A stretch of DNA of 49,519 bases from Halothiobacillaceae bacterium (GCA_006212015.1 SDAY01000004.1:1-49519); one strand, 5' to 3'. Positions 1 to 9,420 are shown, counted from the first letter of the stretch. Notes: a model not told the origin generated them from the letters alone. Numbers and translations are program-made.

Positions 1-73
1 CCGCATGCTTTTGCAGCCAGATCGTCTCAAGTCCGACAGGCTGCTCGATCCCTCGTGACCGGTTTGTGCCCCC
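1..73. other. Window edge; possible tail of a plus-strand gene
   Basis: Too short to assign. One plus-strand frame is open from the edge to a TGA at 56-58 and would make the last residues of a protein convergent with pgl, but all three plus frames are open here, so this is weak. No start codon with a ribosome-binding site is visible on the minus strand downstream of pgl. Confidence 0.2.
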
Positions 74-796
74 TCAAACGGCAGGGGCGGCCGCCGGGTC
101 GATATGCCACTCCAGGCTCGCCTGGGCCCGAAGCCGGGCGATGGGCAGCAGGGAGTCGGGCTCGTGCAGGACCTCGGCCAGGGCAGCCCGCTTGTCGGCG
201 CCACTGACCATGACGATGCGATGCCGCGCGGCGGCAATCACCCGGCGGCCCAGCGAGATCCGCCAGGCGCCGAGCTTCTCCACCCGGACCGGCAGGACGA
301 GGCCTTCGCGGTCCTCGAGCGCGGTGGTGCCGGGAAACAGCGAGGCGAAGTGGCCGTCCGCGCCCATGCCGAGCAGGACGAGGTCGAAGCAAGGCACGGG
401 GCCGTCCTCGGTCAGGCGGTCACGCAGCAGGGCGCTGTAGCGGGCGGCGTCCTGAGCGGGCTGGTCCGGCGTGCTCACCATCGGGAAGAAGCGGGGCGGG
501 TTCGGCAGCCGGTCGAGCAGGGCCTCGCGCACCATGCGTGCATTGCTGTCGGCATGGTCGCCGGGCACGCAGCGCTCATCGCCCAGATAGAGTTCGGTCT
601 GCGCCCAGGGCAGGCGATCCGCCCAGGCGGGGCTGGCGAGCCGCTCGTACAGGGCGCGGGGCGTGCGGCCACCGGAGAGGGCGACGGTGAAGCGTCCATG
701 CTCGCGGATGGCCTCCCCGGCCAGCGCCGCCCAGCGCGCGGCGACCGCCTCGGCGAGGGCGGCGGCATCGGCGTGGATGCTTGGTGTAGCCGTCAT
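74..796 (-). CDS. pgl: 6-phosphogluconolactonase
   Basis: Hydrolyses 6-phosphogluconolactone to 6-phosphogluconate in the oxidative pentose phosphate or Entner-Doudoroff route, in the cytoplasm. The 240-residue protein has the usual size for the DevB/SOL-type lactonase family. Visible family motifs are SGGRTPR at 41-47, GDERCVPGDHADSN at 72-85 and GMGADGH at 143-149, the sugar-phosphate-binding segments shared with glucosamine-6-phosphate isomerases. The ATG overlaps the rsmA stop as ATGA and is preceded by GAGG about 5 nt away, so the two genes are probably translationally coupled. A REP-like palindrome pair lies just upstream, inside the rsmA tail. pgl more often sits beside zwf or edd; neither is visible here, although the window ends 73 bp downstream. 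The identification is secure. Confidence 0.95.
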   Translation of the reverse strand: MTATPSIHADAAALAEAVAARWAALAGEAIREHGRFTVALSGGRTPRALYERLASPAWADRLPWAQTELYLGDERCVPGDHADSNARMVREALLDRLPNPPRFFPMVSTPDQPAQDAARYSALLRDRLTEDGPVPCFDLVLLGMGADGHFASLFPGTTALEDREGLVLPVRVEKLGAWRISLGRRVIAAARHRIVMVSGADKRAALAEVLHEPDSLLPIARLRAQASLEWHIDPAAAPAV

Positions 797-1650
797 GGCG
801 CCTCATCTGTGGGAGCGAGCTTGCTCGCGATCAAGCCACCATCGCGGGCAAGCCCGCTCCCACAGGCCACACGACTCAGGGTGGCGAATTCCTCCAGGCT
901 CAGGGTTTCCGGCCGGCGCACCGGGTCGATGCCCGCGGCTTCGAAACCGGCTGCGTCGACAAAGCCCTTCAGCCCGTTGCGCAGGGTCTTGCGGCGCATG
1001 TTGAAGGCCTGGGCCACCATGCGGTCAAACAGCCCCTTGTCGCCGACATCCACCGGCGGCTCGCCATGGGGGGTCAGGCGAACGATGCCGGATTCCACCC
1101 TGGGCGGCGGGTTGAACGCCCCGCGCCCGACATGGAACAGGAACTCGATCCGCGCGTGATACTGCGCCATCACCGACAGCCGGCCGTAGTGCTCGGTATT
1201 CGGCGCGGCGGCGAGCCGCTGGCAGACCTCGAGCTGGAGCATGAAGGTCATGTCCGAGATGACCGGGCGGTCGTCGCGGGTCTGATCGAACAGGTGGAAC
1301 ATCAGCGGGGTGGAGATGTTGTAGGGCAGGTTGCCGATGACCCGCAGCCTTTCATCCGGCCCGGCCAGATCGGCGAAGCGGAACTGCAGGGCATCGACCT
1401 GGTGGACGACCAGCTCGCCCCTGCCCTCGCAGGCCGCGATCAGGTGCGGGATCACGTCGCGGTCCAGTTCGACCACGTCCATGCGCTTGCAGCGCTCCAG
1501 CACCGGCAGGGTGAGCGCGCCAAGGCCCGGACCGATCTCGACGATGCGCTGGCCGGGCCGCGGGTCGATGGCCTGCACGATGCGCAGGATCACGCCGCGA
1601 TCATGCAGGAAGTGCTGGCCGAAGCGCTTGCGGGGGATGTGGGTGGTCAT
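793..1650 (-). CDS. rsmA: 16S rRNA (adenine1518/1519-N6)-dimethyltransferase RsmA (KsgA)
   Basis: Dimethylates two adjacent adenines in helix 45 of 16S rRNA using S-adenosylmethionine, late in 30S assembly. The 285-residue protein starts with the typical KRFGQHFL segment (8-15), has the SAM-binding motif EIGPGLG at 38-44 and the catalytic NLPYNIS at 107-113. The ATG overlaps the pdxA stop as ATGA. The order pdxA-rsmA matches the classical lptD-surA-pdxA-rsmA operon; apaG-apaH, which follow in E. coli, are replaced by pgl. Oddity: roughly residues 263-281 are encoded by a pair of inverted REP-like palindromes (808-864), so the last ~20 residues are not family sequence but a translated repeat. 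The fold should end before this tail. Confidence 0.97.
   Translation of the reverse strand: MTTHIPRKRFGQHFLHDRGVILRIVQAIDPRPGQRIVEIGPGLGALTLPVLERCKRMDVVELDRDVIPHLIAACEGRGELVVHQVDALQFRFADLAGPDERLRVIGNLPYNISTPLMFHLFDQTRDDRPVISDMTFMLQLEVCQRLAAAPNTEHYGRLSVMAQYHARIEFLFHVGRGAFNPPPRVESGIVRLTPHGEPPVDVGDKGLFDRMVAQAFNMRRKTLRNGLKGFVDAAGFEAAGIDPVRRPETLSLEEFATLSRVACGSGLARDGGLIASKLAPTDEAP
808..864. repeat. Inverted pair of REP-like palindromes inside the rsmA 3' end
   Basis: Two ~23-bp units, at 808-830 (TGTGGGAGCGAGCTTGCTCG...) and 842-864 (its near reverse complement, ending CCCGCTCCCACA), are separated by 11 bp. Each unit is itself partly palindromic. The unit sequence is the style of repetitive extragenic palindrome common in Pseudomonas genomes. 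Here the pair lies in frame within the rsmA coding sequence and 12 bp upstream of the pgl start codon. A related unit is at 45525-45562. Confidence 0.85.
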
Positions 1651-2636
1651 GGGGTTTTCGATGAGGCCATGGTGTGGGCCATCAGCACGGCCTGGCGCAG
1701 GCTCATCACCCGGGCGCGGCCGGTGCCGGCGAGTTCAAGCGCGGTGCCGTGATCGACCGAGGTGCGCAGCAGCGGCAGGCCGAGGGTGATGTTGACCGCC
1801 TCGCCGAAGCCTGCGTACTTGAGCACGGGCAGGCCCTGGTCGTGGTACATGGCGAGCACGGCGTCGGCGCCTTGCAGGCGGTCGCGGGTGAACAGGGTGT
1901 CGGCGGGCAGGGGGCCGATCAGGTCCAGGCCCTCGGCGCGCAGGCGCGCAAGCACGGGCTCGATGATGTCGATCTCCTCGCGCCCCAGATGCCCGCCTTC
2001 GCCGGCATGCGGATTGAGGCCGGCGACCAGGATGCGCGGGCTGGCGATGCCGAAACGCACGCGCAGGTCGTGATCGAGGATGCGGCAGACCTTCTCCAGC
2101 AGCGGCTGGTCGATCGCGTCGGCCACCTCCCGCAGGGGCAGGTGGGTGGTGGCGAGCGCGACGCGGAGATGGCCGGTCGCCAGCATCATGACCGGATGGC
2201 CGTCGCTCAGTTCGGCGAGGAATTCGGTGTGGCCGGTGAATGAAACTCCGCCCTCGTTGATCACGCCCTTGTGCACCGGGCCTGTGACCAGCCCGGCCAG
2301 TTCGCCGGACAGGCAGGCGCGGGCGGCGAGGCGCAGGGTGTCGAGCACATAGTCGGCATTGGCGGGATCGAGCCGGCCCGCGTGGGCGGGGGCGCGCAGC
2401 GGCACGGGGGCGATGCTCAGCTCACCCGCGTTGCCCAATCGCGGCGGGCGGTGCGGGTCGTGCGGGATCAGTCGCAGCGGCAGGCCCAGCCGCGCGGCGC
2501 GCGTTTCCAGCAGATCGGGGTCGGCGAAGGCGACCAGTTCGACCGGGAGGGCCTCCTGGGCGAGCTGGATGGCAAGATCAGGCCCGATCCCGGCCGGTTC
2601 GCCAGGGGTCAGGGCCAGTTTCGTGGCGGCGCTCAC
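1647..2636 (-). CDS. pdxA: 4-hydroxythreonine-4-phosphate dehydrogenase
   Basis: Oxidises 4-phosphohydroxy-L-threonine with NAD(P)+ in the DXP-dependent route to pyridoxal phosphate; cytoplasmic, metal-dependent. The 329-residue length is standard. Family signatures include the start [11 protein letters not shown] (10-20), [13 protein letters not shown] (118-130), the metal-ligand histidine in GHTEF (135-139), a second histidine in [11 protein letters not shown] and a third in MYHDQG. The start codon is GTG, overlapping the surA stop as GTGA; no better upstream start exists and the N-terminus fits the family. It shares an operon with surA and rsmA. Its co-substrate pathway gene dxs is also in this window (28141-29997). 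Confidence 0.96.
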   Translation of the reverse strand: MSAATKLALTPGEPAGIGPDLAIQLAQEALPVELVAFADPDLLETRAARLGLPLRLIPHDPHRPPRLGNAGELSIAPVPLRAPAHAGRLDPANADYVLDTLRLAARACLSGELAGLVTGPVHKGVINEGGVSFTGHTEFLAELSDGHPVMMLATGHLRVALATTHLPLREVADAIDQPLLEKVCRILDHDLRVRFGIASPRILVAGLNPHAGEGGHLGREEIDIIEPVLARLRAEGLDLIGPLPADTLFTRDRLQGADAVLAMYHDQGLPVLKYAGFGEAVNITLGLPLLRTSVDHGTALELAGTGRARVMSLRQAVLMAHTMASSKTP

Positions 2637-3982
2637 TTCTTGCCGTTGTCGCCGATCAGGATCTCGACGAAGGCCTCGTCGCGCAGGCGGCGCTGCCAGC
2701 GCTCCAGCTCTTCCTCGGCCTTGCGGCGACCGATGGCCTCGCGGGCCTGCTGGCGCAGGTAGTCGACATTGCCGCTGGCGTCGCGGCGTTCGATCACCTG
2801 GAGGATGTGCCAGCCGAACTGCGAGCGGAAGGGCTCGCTGATCTGGCCGGGCGGGATGCTGTTCATGACCTGCTCGAAGGCCTCGACCATCTGTCCGGGG
2901 CGCGCCCAGCCGAGGTCGCCGCCACGCTCGGCGGAGCCCTTGTCGTCCGAGTAGGTGCGCGCCATGTCGGCGAAGGATTCGCCCTTGGCGACGCGGTTGC
3001 GCAACTCGCCCAGGCGGCGGCGGGCCTCGTCGTCGGAGACGTTGTCGCGGGTCTGGATCAGGATGTGGCGGGCATGGGTCTCGGTCAGCTTGGCGACCTG
3101 ATCCCGTGCGCCACGGACGTCCTGCAACTGGACGATGTGGAAGCCGCTGGGGGAGCGGATCGGTTCGGAGGTCTGGCCGGCCTTCAGGCCCTGCACGGTC
3201 TCGGCATAGACCGTGGGCAGGCGGTCGATGGCGCGCCAGCCCAGGTCGCCCCCCTCGATGGCGTCGCGCGCGTCGGAGGACTTCGCGGCCACGGTGGCGA
3301 AGTCGGCGCCGCCCCGCAGTTCCTTGAGGGCGCCCTCGGCCTTGGCGCGGGCCTTGGCAATGTCGTCCGGGCTTGCGGATTCCGGCAGCGCGACGAGGAT
3401 GTGGCGGACATGGAACTCGCGGGTCTCGCCCGACTTGATCTGCTTGTTGGCGAGGAAGTCATCGATCTCCTTGTCGGAGACCTGCATCCGGTCCAGCACC
3501 TCGCGCTTGTGCAGGCGACCGAGGATGATCTCCTGGCGGACCTGCTCGCGGAAGCGCGCCCAGTCCGTGCCTTCCTTGGCCAGCGCGGCGCGGAACTGCT
3601 CGACGGCCATGCCGTTGTCGCTGGCGATGCCGCGCACGGTGTTGTCCAGGGTCAGGTCATCGACCGAGATGCCGCTCTGTCTGGCGAACTGGAGCTCGGC
3701 GCGCTCGACAATCATGCGTTCCAGCACCTGCTGCATCAGCACGGACGTGGGCGGTACGGCACGCTTGCTGCCGCGCAGCTGGTTGCCGACGCGGACCATC
3801 TCCGCCGCCAGTTCGCGTTCGGTGATGGCCTCGTTGTTGACGATGGCGACGACGCGGTCGAGTTCGACCCGTTGATTGTTCGCCGCGGCGGGGGCAGCTG
3901 CCAAGGTGGCGGTCGCCGGGGCGGCATGAAGCGGGCTGCCAAGGGTGAGCAGCATGCCAAGGGCGATCAATGAGCGGGGCAT
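2633..3982 (-). CDS. surA: Periplasmic chaperone and peptidyl-prolyl isomerase SurA
   Basis: Chaperones unfolded outer-membrane proteins across the periplasm to the Bam complex. The product has 449 residues. The first 20 form a signal peptide ending near LHA|AP. Next come the SurA N-terminal domain (about 37-175), two parvulin (PPIC) domains opening at EFHVRHIL (about 190-290) and THARHIL (about 302-402), and a short C-terminal helix. This matches the family's domain order and length. I chose the ATG at 3982; a TTG lies directly before it at 3985 but ATG is the simpler start, with AAGG upstream. It lies 45 bp downstream of lptD, a principal SurA client, as in E. coli. Confidence 0.96.
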   Translation of the reverse strand: MPRSLIALGMLLTLGSPLHAAPATATLAAAPAAANNQRVELDRVVAIVNNEAITERELAAEMVRVGNQLRGSKRAVPPTSVLMQQVLERMIVERAELQFARQSGISVDDLTLDNTVRGIASDNGMAVEQFRAALAKEGTDWARFREQVRQEIILGRLHKREVLDRMQVSDKEIDDFLANKQIKSGETREFHVRHILVALPESASPDDIAKARAKAEGALKELRGGADFATVAAKSSDARDAIEGGDLGWRAIDRLPTVYAETVQGLKAGQTSEPIRSPSGFHIVQLQDVRGARDQVAKLTETHARHILIQTRDNVSDDEARRRLGELRNRVAKGESFADMARTYSDDKGSAERGGDLGWARPGQMVEAFEQVMNSIPPGQISEPFRSQFGWHILQVIERRDASGNVDYLRQQAREAIGRRKAEEELERWQRRLRDEAFVEILIGDNGKK

Positions 3983-4027
3983 CAAGCAAGGACCTTAAGG
4001 ATGGGTGTTGATGCTCGCGGGCCTGTT

Positions 4028-6229
4028 TCAGTCGGCCTGGAGCGAAGAGAAGCCAAGAATATCACGTTCGAATTGCCTGTCAGCCTGCTGGCCAAGGCCG
4101 CCAAGGCCCTTCAATTCAAGCTGGATGAGCACGGCGGTATCGGTTTCGATGACGTCGATATCCGGGCTGTCGACCACGTAGCGGCGCGCGCCCATGCGCA
4201 GGCGCCAGCAGCAGCTGTCGTACTCGACCCCGGCCAGCGCCTGGATGACGGCCTCGCCCTTGAGGTCTTCCACCACGCTGCCCAGCAGTCGCCACTGGCG
4301 GCTGACGGGCCAGGCGAAAGAGAGGCCGGCCTGTTCGAGGTCGGGCAGGCCGGGGTCGTCCTTGTGCTGGGCGTAGTGGAGATTGAAGAGGTGGCCGCCC
4401 TGACCGCGGTAGCCGAGCAGGGCGTAGGTCTGGGTGAGTTTGTCGATGTTGGCGTCGGTCGCGGCGGTCAGGCGCAGGCGCCAGGCGCGGCTGAGGCCGA
4501 TGCCGATCTCGCCCATGACCTCGCCCGCGCCGCTTGAGTTACTGGGGTCGCCCGGGTTCAGGGTGACGCGCTCGTCGCTGAAACGGTAGCGCTGGCCCAG
4601 TGCGACGCTGGCGCGCTCGAAGCCTTCCAGCGCATCCAGCGCCCGCCAGGTCAGGGCGTAGCTCAGTGCATGGGCATCGCCTAGGCGATCGCGGCCGACG
4701 AAACGGTTGGGGGTGAACAGGCGTGACAGGCTCGGGCTGGCGAGGCCGCTGTCGAACAGCGGCCCGTCCTGCTTGCGGTACGGGACATAAAGGTAGTACA
4801 GGCGTGGCTCGAGCTGCTGGTGCAGGGTGTCGCCGTAGCGGTCGAAGAACAGGCGGGTGTCGAGGCTTGTGATCGGCGTGGTGCGCTCGAAGCTGCCGGT
4901 GTCGAGCTGGTCGTGGGTCGAGTCCAGCGCCACGCGCGGGGTGATGCTGTACCAGCCCTCCTGGATCGGCAGGCTGAGCGCGGGCTGGATGGCGTAGCGC
5001 TCGCCCTCGGGGTTGGGGGCGAATTCATGGGCGAAGCGCACGGCCTCGGTGTCGAGCGTGAGCTCGAGCGGACCGAGCGCCTCGTGGCCGGTCAGGCGGA
5101 CCTGCGGCAGGCGACGGTAGGGGCGCGCGGCCTCGGTGACGTTGTAGGTCAGGGTCTGCCATTGCTGGGCGTTGAGCAGCAGGTTCCAGTGGCCGTAATC
5201 GCGACGCGCGCTGGCGTGGGATTCCAGATAGTCGGTGGTGCTGCCCCAGGGGGTCAGGCTGAAGTCGCGCATGAAATCCCTGTCGGAGGCGCGGCGCAGG
5301 GCGAGCGAACCGTTCCAGTCGGCGACCTGGCCATCGGCGCGTGTGTTGACGAGGTAGCGGTTCTGCTGGCCGCTGTCTTCATCATGGGGCAGCCAGTCGA
5401 GGTTGGCCTGGGCCTGGCCCGCCCGCCAGAGCTGGCGGTATTCGCCCTGCAGCATCAGGCCGCGCTGGCTCATGGGCCGGAAGGTGAGGGTGGCATCGCG
5501 GTCGGGGGCGATGTTCCAGTAGTAGGGCATGCCCAGCTCGACGCCACGCGGGCTGCTGAAGCCGAGGCTCGGGTAGAGGAAGCCGCTGGCGCGTCGGTCA
5601 TCGAGCGGGAAGTCGAGCCACGGCGAATAGAACAGCGGCACGCCCTTGAAGCTCAGCCAGGTGTCATGGGCCACGCCACGGCCACGGTCATGGTCGAGGT
5701 CCATGCGGGCGGCCTCCAGCACCCAGTCGCGCTTGCTGGTGGGGCAGCTGCTGAGGCTGACCGCATCGAGCCGGTCCTGCCGGGCGTTCAGCCGGGTGAC
5801 CTTCGCGCTCTCGCCGGAGAGGTGGTTCGGCGGCAGCCAGAAGCGCACGGCCTCGAGTTCGCCGCGATCCTCGCCGGGCCAGAAGGCGGCGCGTTGCGCG
5901 AACAGGATGCGCTGGCTGTCCCAGAAGCGCAGGTCGCCATCGACCTCGATCTTTTCGGGCGCGAGGGTGTAGCGGATGTGTTCGGCCAGCAATCGCTGGT
6001 CGCCGCGCTGCAGGCGGACATCGCCCTGCATGTCGGCCACGCGGCCATCATGGCGCGCGCGGTCGGCCTCGGCCCTGGCCGGAGCATCGGGGGCAAGGGT
6101 CGGGAGTTCGGGCAGCTCCGGCCCGAAGGGCGGGCAGAGTGCATAGGGGTCGGCGGCATGACCGGCCGCCGAGAAGCTGGCCGACGCGAGCGCCACCGCC
6201 AGGGCGAAGGGGATGCGCTGGTTAGACAT
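4028..6229 (-). CDS. lptD: LPS-assembly protein LptD
   Basis: Outer-membrane beta-barrel of the LptD-LptE translocon that inserts lipopolysaccharide into the outer leaflet. The 733-residue product has a signal peptide cleaved near GHA|AD (25), a periplasmic beta-jellyroll (about 50-190) and a large C-terminal barrel. Four cysteines sit where the family needs them for its rearranging disulfides: C32, C162 and the adjacent pair C673-C674. The length is somewhat short compared with E. coli (784). The start is the ATG at 6229, giving a clean signal peptide; extending the frame upstream would run into adk. It is separated by 16 bp from the adk stop and is followed by surA. The disulfides imply a need for DsbA-type oxidation. 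Confidence 0.95.
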   Translation of the reverse strand: MSNQRIPFALAVALASASFSAAGHAADPYALCPPFGPELPELPTLAPDAPARAEADRARHDGRVADMQGDVRLQRGDQRLLAEHIRYTLAPEKIEVDGDLRFWDSQRILFAQRAAFWPGEDRGELEAVRFWLPPNHLSGESAKVTRLNARQDRLDAVSLSSCPTSKRDWVLEAARMDLDHDRGRGVAHDTWLSFKGVPLFYSPWLDFPLDDRRASGFLYPSLGFSSPRGVELGMPYYWNIAPDRDATLTFRPMSQRGLMLQGEYRQLWRAGQAQANLDWLPHDEDSGQQNRYLVNTRADGQVADWNGSLALRRASDRDFMRDFSLTPWGSTTDYLESHASARRDYGHWNLLLNAQQWQTLTYNVTEAARPYRRLPQVRLTGHEALGPLELTLDTEAVRFAHEFAPNPEGERYAIQPALSLPIQEGWYSITPRVALDSTHDQLDTGSFERTTPITSLDTRLFFDRYGDTLHQQLEPRLYYLYVPYRKQDGPLFDSGLASPSLSRLFTPNRFVGRDRLGDAHALSYALTWRALDALEGFERASVALGQRYRFSDERVTLNPGDPSNSSGAGEVMGEIGIGLSRAWRLRLTAATDANIDKLTQTYALLGYRGQGGHLFNLHYAQHKDDPGLPDLEQAGLSFAWPVSRQWRLLGSVVEDLKGEAVIQALAGVEYDSCCWRLRMGARRYVVDSPDIDVIETDTAVLIQLELKGLGGLGQQADRQFERDILGFSSLQAD

Positions 6230-6245
6230 GCGACCCCCCACTCGA

Positions 6246-6896
6246 TCAGGCCAGGCCGTCAATGATGGCGCGGAAGTCCGCGAAGATGGCGTCCATCGCG
6301 CGGCGTCCGTCGACGCTGTGCAGCTTGCCCTCGGCCTTGTAGAAGTTGACCAGCGGCGCGGTCTGCGCCTCGAACACATGCAGGCGCTTGCCGACGGTCT
6401 CCTCGTTGTCGTCCGCGCGCTGGGTCAGTTCGCCGCCGCAGGCGTCGCACACGCCGGCCTTGCGCGGGGCGTGGGTGTACTTGTTGTAGACCGCGCCGCA
6501 CTTGGCGCAGGTCATGCGACCGGTCAGGCGCTGCATCAGGTCCTCGAACGGCACGTCCAGCAGGATGGCGGCCTGCAGCGGCTTGCCGAGGTCTTCCAGC
6601 ATGGCGTCCAGGGCGCTGGCCTGGGCGATGTTGCGCGGGAAACCGTCGAGAATGAAGCCAGCCTGGGTATCGTCCTCGTCGAGGCGCTCGCGGATCATGC
6701 CGAGCACGATGTCGTCGGAGACCAGCTGGCCGTTGTCCATCGCCTCCCTGGCCTTGCGGCCGAGCGGGCTGCCCGCCGCGACCTGGGCGCGCAGCAGGTC
6801 GCCGGTGGAGATCTGCGGCACCTTGTAGTGGTCGACGAGGAACTTGGACTGGGTGCCCTTGCCGGAGCCGGGCGCGCCGAGGAGAACGATACGCAT
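6246..6896 (-). CDS. adk: Adenylate kinase
   Basis: Catalyses ATP + AMP = 2 ADP. The 216-residue length is that of the long-LID form. Visible are the P-loop GAPGSGKGT (7-15), DGFPRN (84-89) and the LID, which carries four cysteines as C130-x2-C133 and C150-x2-C153. This Cys4 set is the zinc-binding arrangement typical of Gram-positive and some other adenylate kinases; the E. coli enzyme has His/Ser/Thr/Asp instead. The ATG at 6896 gives the canonical MRIVLLGAPG start. It is the first gene of the minus-strand run leading into lptD-surA, and diverges from ppa across 97 bp, so two enzymes of adenylate and pyrophosphate balance share one control region. Confidence 0.97.
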   Translation of the reverse strand: MRIVLLGAPGSGKGTQSKFLVDHYKVPQISTGDLLRAQVAAGSPLGRKAREAMDNGQLVSDDIVLGMIRERLDEDDTQAGFILDGFPRNIAQASALDAMLEDLGKPLQAAILLDVPFEDLMQRLTGRMTCAKCGAVYNKYTHAPRKAGVCDACGGELTQRADDNEETVGKRLHVFEAQTAPLVNFYKAEGKLHSVDGRRAMDAIFADFRAIIDGLA

Positions 6897-6931
6897 GCTG
6901 GATGCTCCTGGTACGAGGTGGGGGCGCCGCA

Positions 6932-6961
6932 TGGTCGGCGCCCATTCAAACCGTTTATAAT
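6932..6961 (+). promoter_or_regulatory. Candidate ppa promoter in the adk-ppa divergent region
   Basis: A perfect TATAAT (6956-6961) lies 32 bp upstream of the ppa start. The best -35 at an acceptable distance is TGGTCG (6932-6937, 18-bp spacer), which is weak. The -10 is part of a TATAATA stretch that on the minus strand reads TATTATA, so the same AT-rich island could also serve adk. Confidence 0.5.
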
Positions 6962-6993
6962 ACACGCTCACCCAATATGACGAGGCATGGAAC

Positions 6994-7533
6994 ATGCTGC
7001 TTGAACACATCCCGGCGGGCAAGAGCCTTCCCGAAGACATCAACGTGGTCATCGAGATCCCGGCTCAGGGCGCCCCGATCAAGTACGAGATCGACAAGGA
7101 TAGCGGCGCGCTGATGGTCGACCGCTTCATGGCCACCGCCATGTTCTACCCCTGCAACTACGGTTTCATCCCGCACACCCTGTCCGAGGACGGCGACCCG
7201 GTCGACGTGCTGGTGGTGACCCCGACCCCGCTGATGCCGGGCGCCGTGATCCGCTGCCGTCCGGTCGGCATGCTGAAGATGAGCGACGAGGCCGGCGTGG
7301 ACGCCAAGCTGGTGGCCGTGCCGTTCGGCAAGCTCACCCCGCTGTACGACCATGTCCAGGAAGTCACCGACCTGCCGGAGCTGCTGCGCGGCCAGATCGC
7401 CCATTTCTTCGAGCAGTACAAGGCGCTGGAGAAGGGCAAGTGGGTCAAGGTGGACGGCTGGGCGGACGCCGCCGCCGCGCGCGCCGAGATCATCGCTTCC
7501 GTCGAGCGCTACAATAACGACATGCCGGGCTGA
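6994..7533 (+). CDS. ppa: Inorganic pyrophosphatase (family I)
   Basis: Hydrolyses pyrophosphate to two phosphates, pulling biosynthetic reactions forward; soluble Mg2+-dependent hexamer in bacteria. The 179-residue length matches bacterial family I enzymes. The signature D66-G-D68-P-V-D71 (DGDPVDVLV) supplies the metal-binding aspartates, and the N-terminal segment [14 protein letters not shown] (21-34) carries conserved substrate residues. Its start has a GAGG-like sequence upstream. It lies 33 bp upstream of mrdA on the same strand, so may be co-transcribed with the cell-elongation genes, and is divergent from adk. Confidence 0.97.
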   Translation: MLLEHIPAGKSLPEDINVVIEIPAQGAPIKYEIDKDSGALMVDRFMATAMFYPCNYGFIPHTLSEDGDPVDVLVVTPTPLMPGAVIRCRPVGMLKMSDEAGVDAKLVAVPFGKLTPLYDHVQEVTDLPELLRGQIAHFFEQYKALEKGKWVKVDGWADAAAARAEIIASVERYNNDMPG

Positions 7534-7566
7534 TCCCTTTCGTCCCGAGACCCCTGTACGGCGCCC

Positions 7567-9420
7567 ATGAAACAGCCCCGCCCCATGGAGGATGCGGCCC
7601 GCGCGCGGGACATCCTCCTGCGGCGGGCCGTGCTGGCCGCCGTCTTATGTTTTCTCCTGCTTGGCGCGGTGGTCGCGCGCGTGGCCTGGCTGCAAGTCAC
7701 CGCCCACGAGCGCTTCGTCAACCTGGCCGAGCAGAACCGTACCCGCATCGAACCCATCCCCCCGGCCCGGGGCCTGATCCATGACCGCAACGGGGTGGTG
7801 CTGGCGGACAATGCGCCGTCCTTTCAGGTCGAGCTCGTTCCCGAGCAGGTGCCCGACATGGAGGCCACGCTCGCCCATCTTGCGCGTGTGCTTGTCCTGG
7901 ACGAGGCCGATCTGTCGCGTTTTCGCAAGGCGCTCAAGTCGGGCAAGTCCTTCGACAGCATTCCGCTGAAACTCAATCTCGACGAAGAGGAGATCGCGCG
8001 CCTGGCCTTCGAGCGCCCGCGCCTGCCGGGGGTGGAGGTTCAGGCGCGCCTGACCCGGGTCTACCCGCATGTGGAGCGGGTTTCCCATGTGGTCGGCTAT
8101 GTCGGGCGGATCAACGAGCGCGAGATGCAGGTCATCGACGCCGAGGCCTACCGCGGCAGCTCGCATATCGGCAAGACCGGGCTGGAACGCTTCTACGAGG
8201 ATCGCCTGCACGGCAAGGTCGGCTACCGCAAGCTGGAGGTCGATGCCCACGGTCGCACCCTGCGCGTGCTGGAGGAGGTTCCCGCGACCTCGGGCGAGGA
8301 CGTGCACCTCACCCTGGACCTGCGCCTGCAGGCGGTGGCCGAGGCCGCGCTGGGGGACTTCCTGGGTGCCATCGTCGCCATCGACCCGCGCAATGGCGAG
8401 GTGCTGGCCTTCGTCAGCAAGCCGGGCTTCGATCCGAACCTGTTCGTCAACGGCATCCGTACCGGCGACTACAAGGCGCTGATCGAGAACCCGGACCGCC
8501 CGCTGTTCAACCGGGCCCTGGCCGCAGCCTATCCGCCGGGCTCCACGGTCAAGCCGGTGATGGGGCTGGCGGGGCTGGAGTACGGACTGATCACGCCCGA
8601 GTACCGCATGTTCGCCGGGCCGCACTATCAGTTGCCCGGCCAGGATCACAAGTATCGCGACTGGAAGAAGGGCGGACATGGCTGGGTGGATCTGGATCAT
8701 GCCATCGCCCAGTCCTGCGACGTGTTCTTCTACGATCTGGCTCATCGCATGGGCATCGATCGCATGCATGCCTTCTTTTCGGAGTTCGGTCTCGGTCGCC
8801 CGACCGGCATCGACCTGCCGGGCGAGGTGTCCGGCCTGATGCCTTCGCGTGAGTGGAAGCGCGCGGCCAGGAACCAGATATGGTATCCGGGCGAGACCCT
8901 GATCGCGGGGATTGGCCAGGGGTACATGCTGGCCACGCCGCTGCAGCTCGCACAGATGACGGCCACGCTGGCGCGGCGGGGCGAGGCCGTGCGCCCGCAT
9001 CTGTCGCGGGATGCCGTGATGGATCCCCTGGCGCCGATCAAGCTGCGCAGGGAGGCCTACTGGGACGTGGTGCTGGGCGGCATGGATCATGTCATCAACT
9101 CGGACTACGGCACGGCCAGGGCCCTGAAGGGCGGGCCCTACCGCATGGCCGGCAAGAGCGGCACGGCGCAGGTCTTCACGGTGAAGCAGAGCGAGAGCTA
9201 TGACGAGAAAAGGCTTTCCCGCAAGCTGCACGACCATGCGGTGTTCGTCGGCTTCGCCCCGGTCGAGCAGCCCCGGATTGTCGTGGCGGCCTTTGTCGAG
9301 CATGGCCAGCATGGTTCGAGTACCGCGGGGCCGATCGTGCGCAGGGTGATGGATGGCTGGCTGCTGGGGGACTTCGAGCTGAAGGCGGCGGAAGTGAATG
9401 ACAAGGCGGAGACCGACTGA
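7567..9420 (+). CDS. mrdA: Peptidoglycan D,D-transpeptidase PBP2
   Basis: Class B penicillin-binding protein that cross-links peptidoglycan during rod elongation, partner of RodA. The 617-residue protein has a short cytoplasmic tail, one transmembrane segment (about 21-42), a dimerisation/pedestal region and a C-terminal transpeptidase domain. The three active-site motifs are present: S326-T-V-K329, S383-C-D385 (the PBP2 variant of SxN) and K530-S-G-T. Length and motifs match E. coli PBP2 (633). The stop overlaps the rodA start by one nucleotide (TGATG), which suggests coupled translation of the two complex partners. Confidence 0.97.
   Translation: MKQPRPMEDAARARDILLRRAVLAAVLCFLLLGAVVARVAWLQVTAHERFVNLAEQNRTRIEPIPPARGLIHDRNGVVLADNAPSFQVELVPEQVPDMEATLAHLARVLVLDEADLSRFRKALKSGKSFDSIPLKLNLDEEEIARLAFERPRLPGVEVQARLTRVYPHVERVSHVVGYVGRINEREMQVIDAEAYRGSSHIGKTGLERFYEDRLHGKVGYRKLEVDAHGRTLRVLEEVPATSGEDVHLTLDLRLQAVAEAALGDFLGAIVAIDPRNGEVLAFVSKPGFDPNLFVNGIRTGDYKALIENPDRPLFNRALAAAYPPGSTVKPVMGLAGLEYGLITPEYRMFAGPHYQLPGQDHKYRDWKKGGHGWVDLDHAIAQSCDVFFYDLAHRMGIDRMHAFFSEFGLGRPTGIDLPGEVSGLMPSREWKRAARNQIWYPGETLIAGIGQGYMLATPLQLAQMTATLARRGEAVRPHLSRDAVMDPLAPIKLRREAYWDVVLGGMDHVINSDYGTARALKGGPYRMAGKSGTAQVFTVKQSESYDEKRLSRKLHDHAVFVGFAPVEQPRIVVAAFVEHGQHGSSTAGPIVRRVMDGWLLGDFELKAAEVNDKAETD

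Noticed and set aside
104-1159. Long open frame on the plus strand opposite pgl and rsmA
   Set aside because: It is antisense to two well-recognised genes; its sequence is a low-complexity Gly/Ala/Arg shadow without any family signature.
4820-6265. 481-residue open frame opposite lptD
   Set aside because: Antisense of lptD, arising from high GC and absence of stops; no motif, start context or conserved composition.
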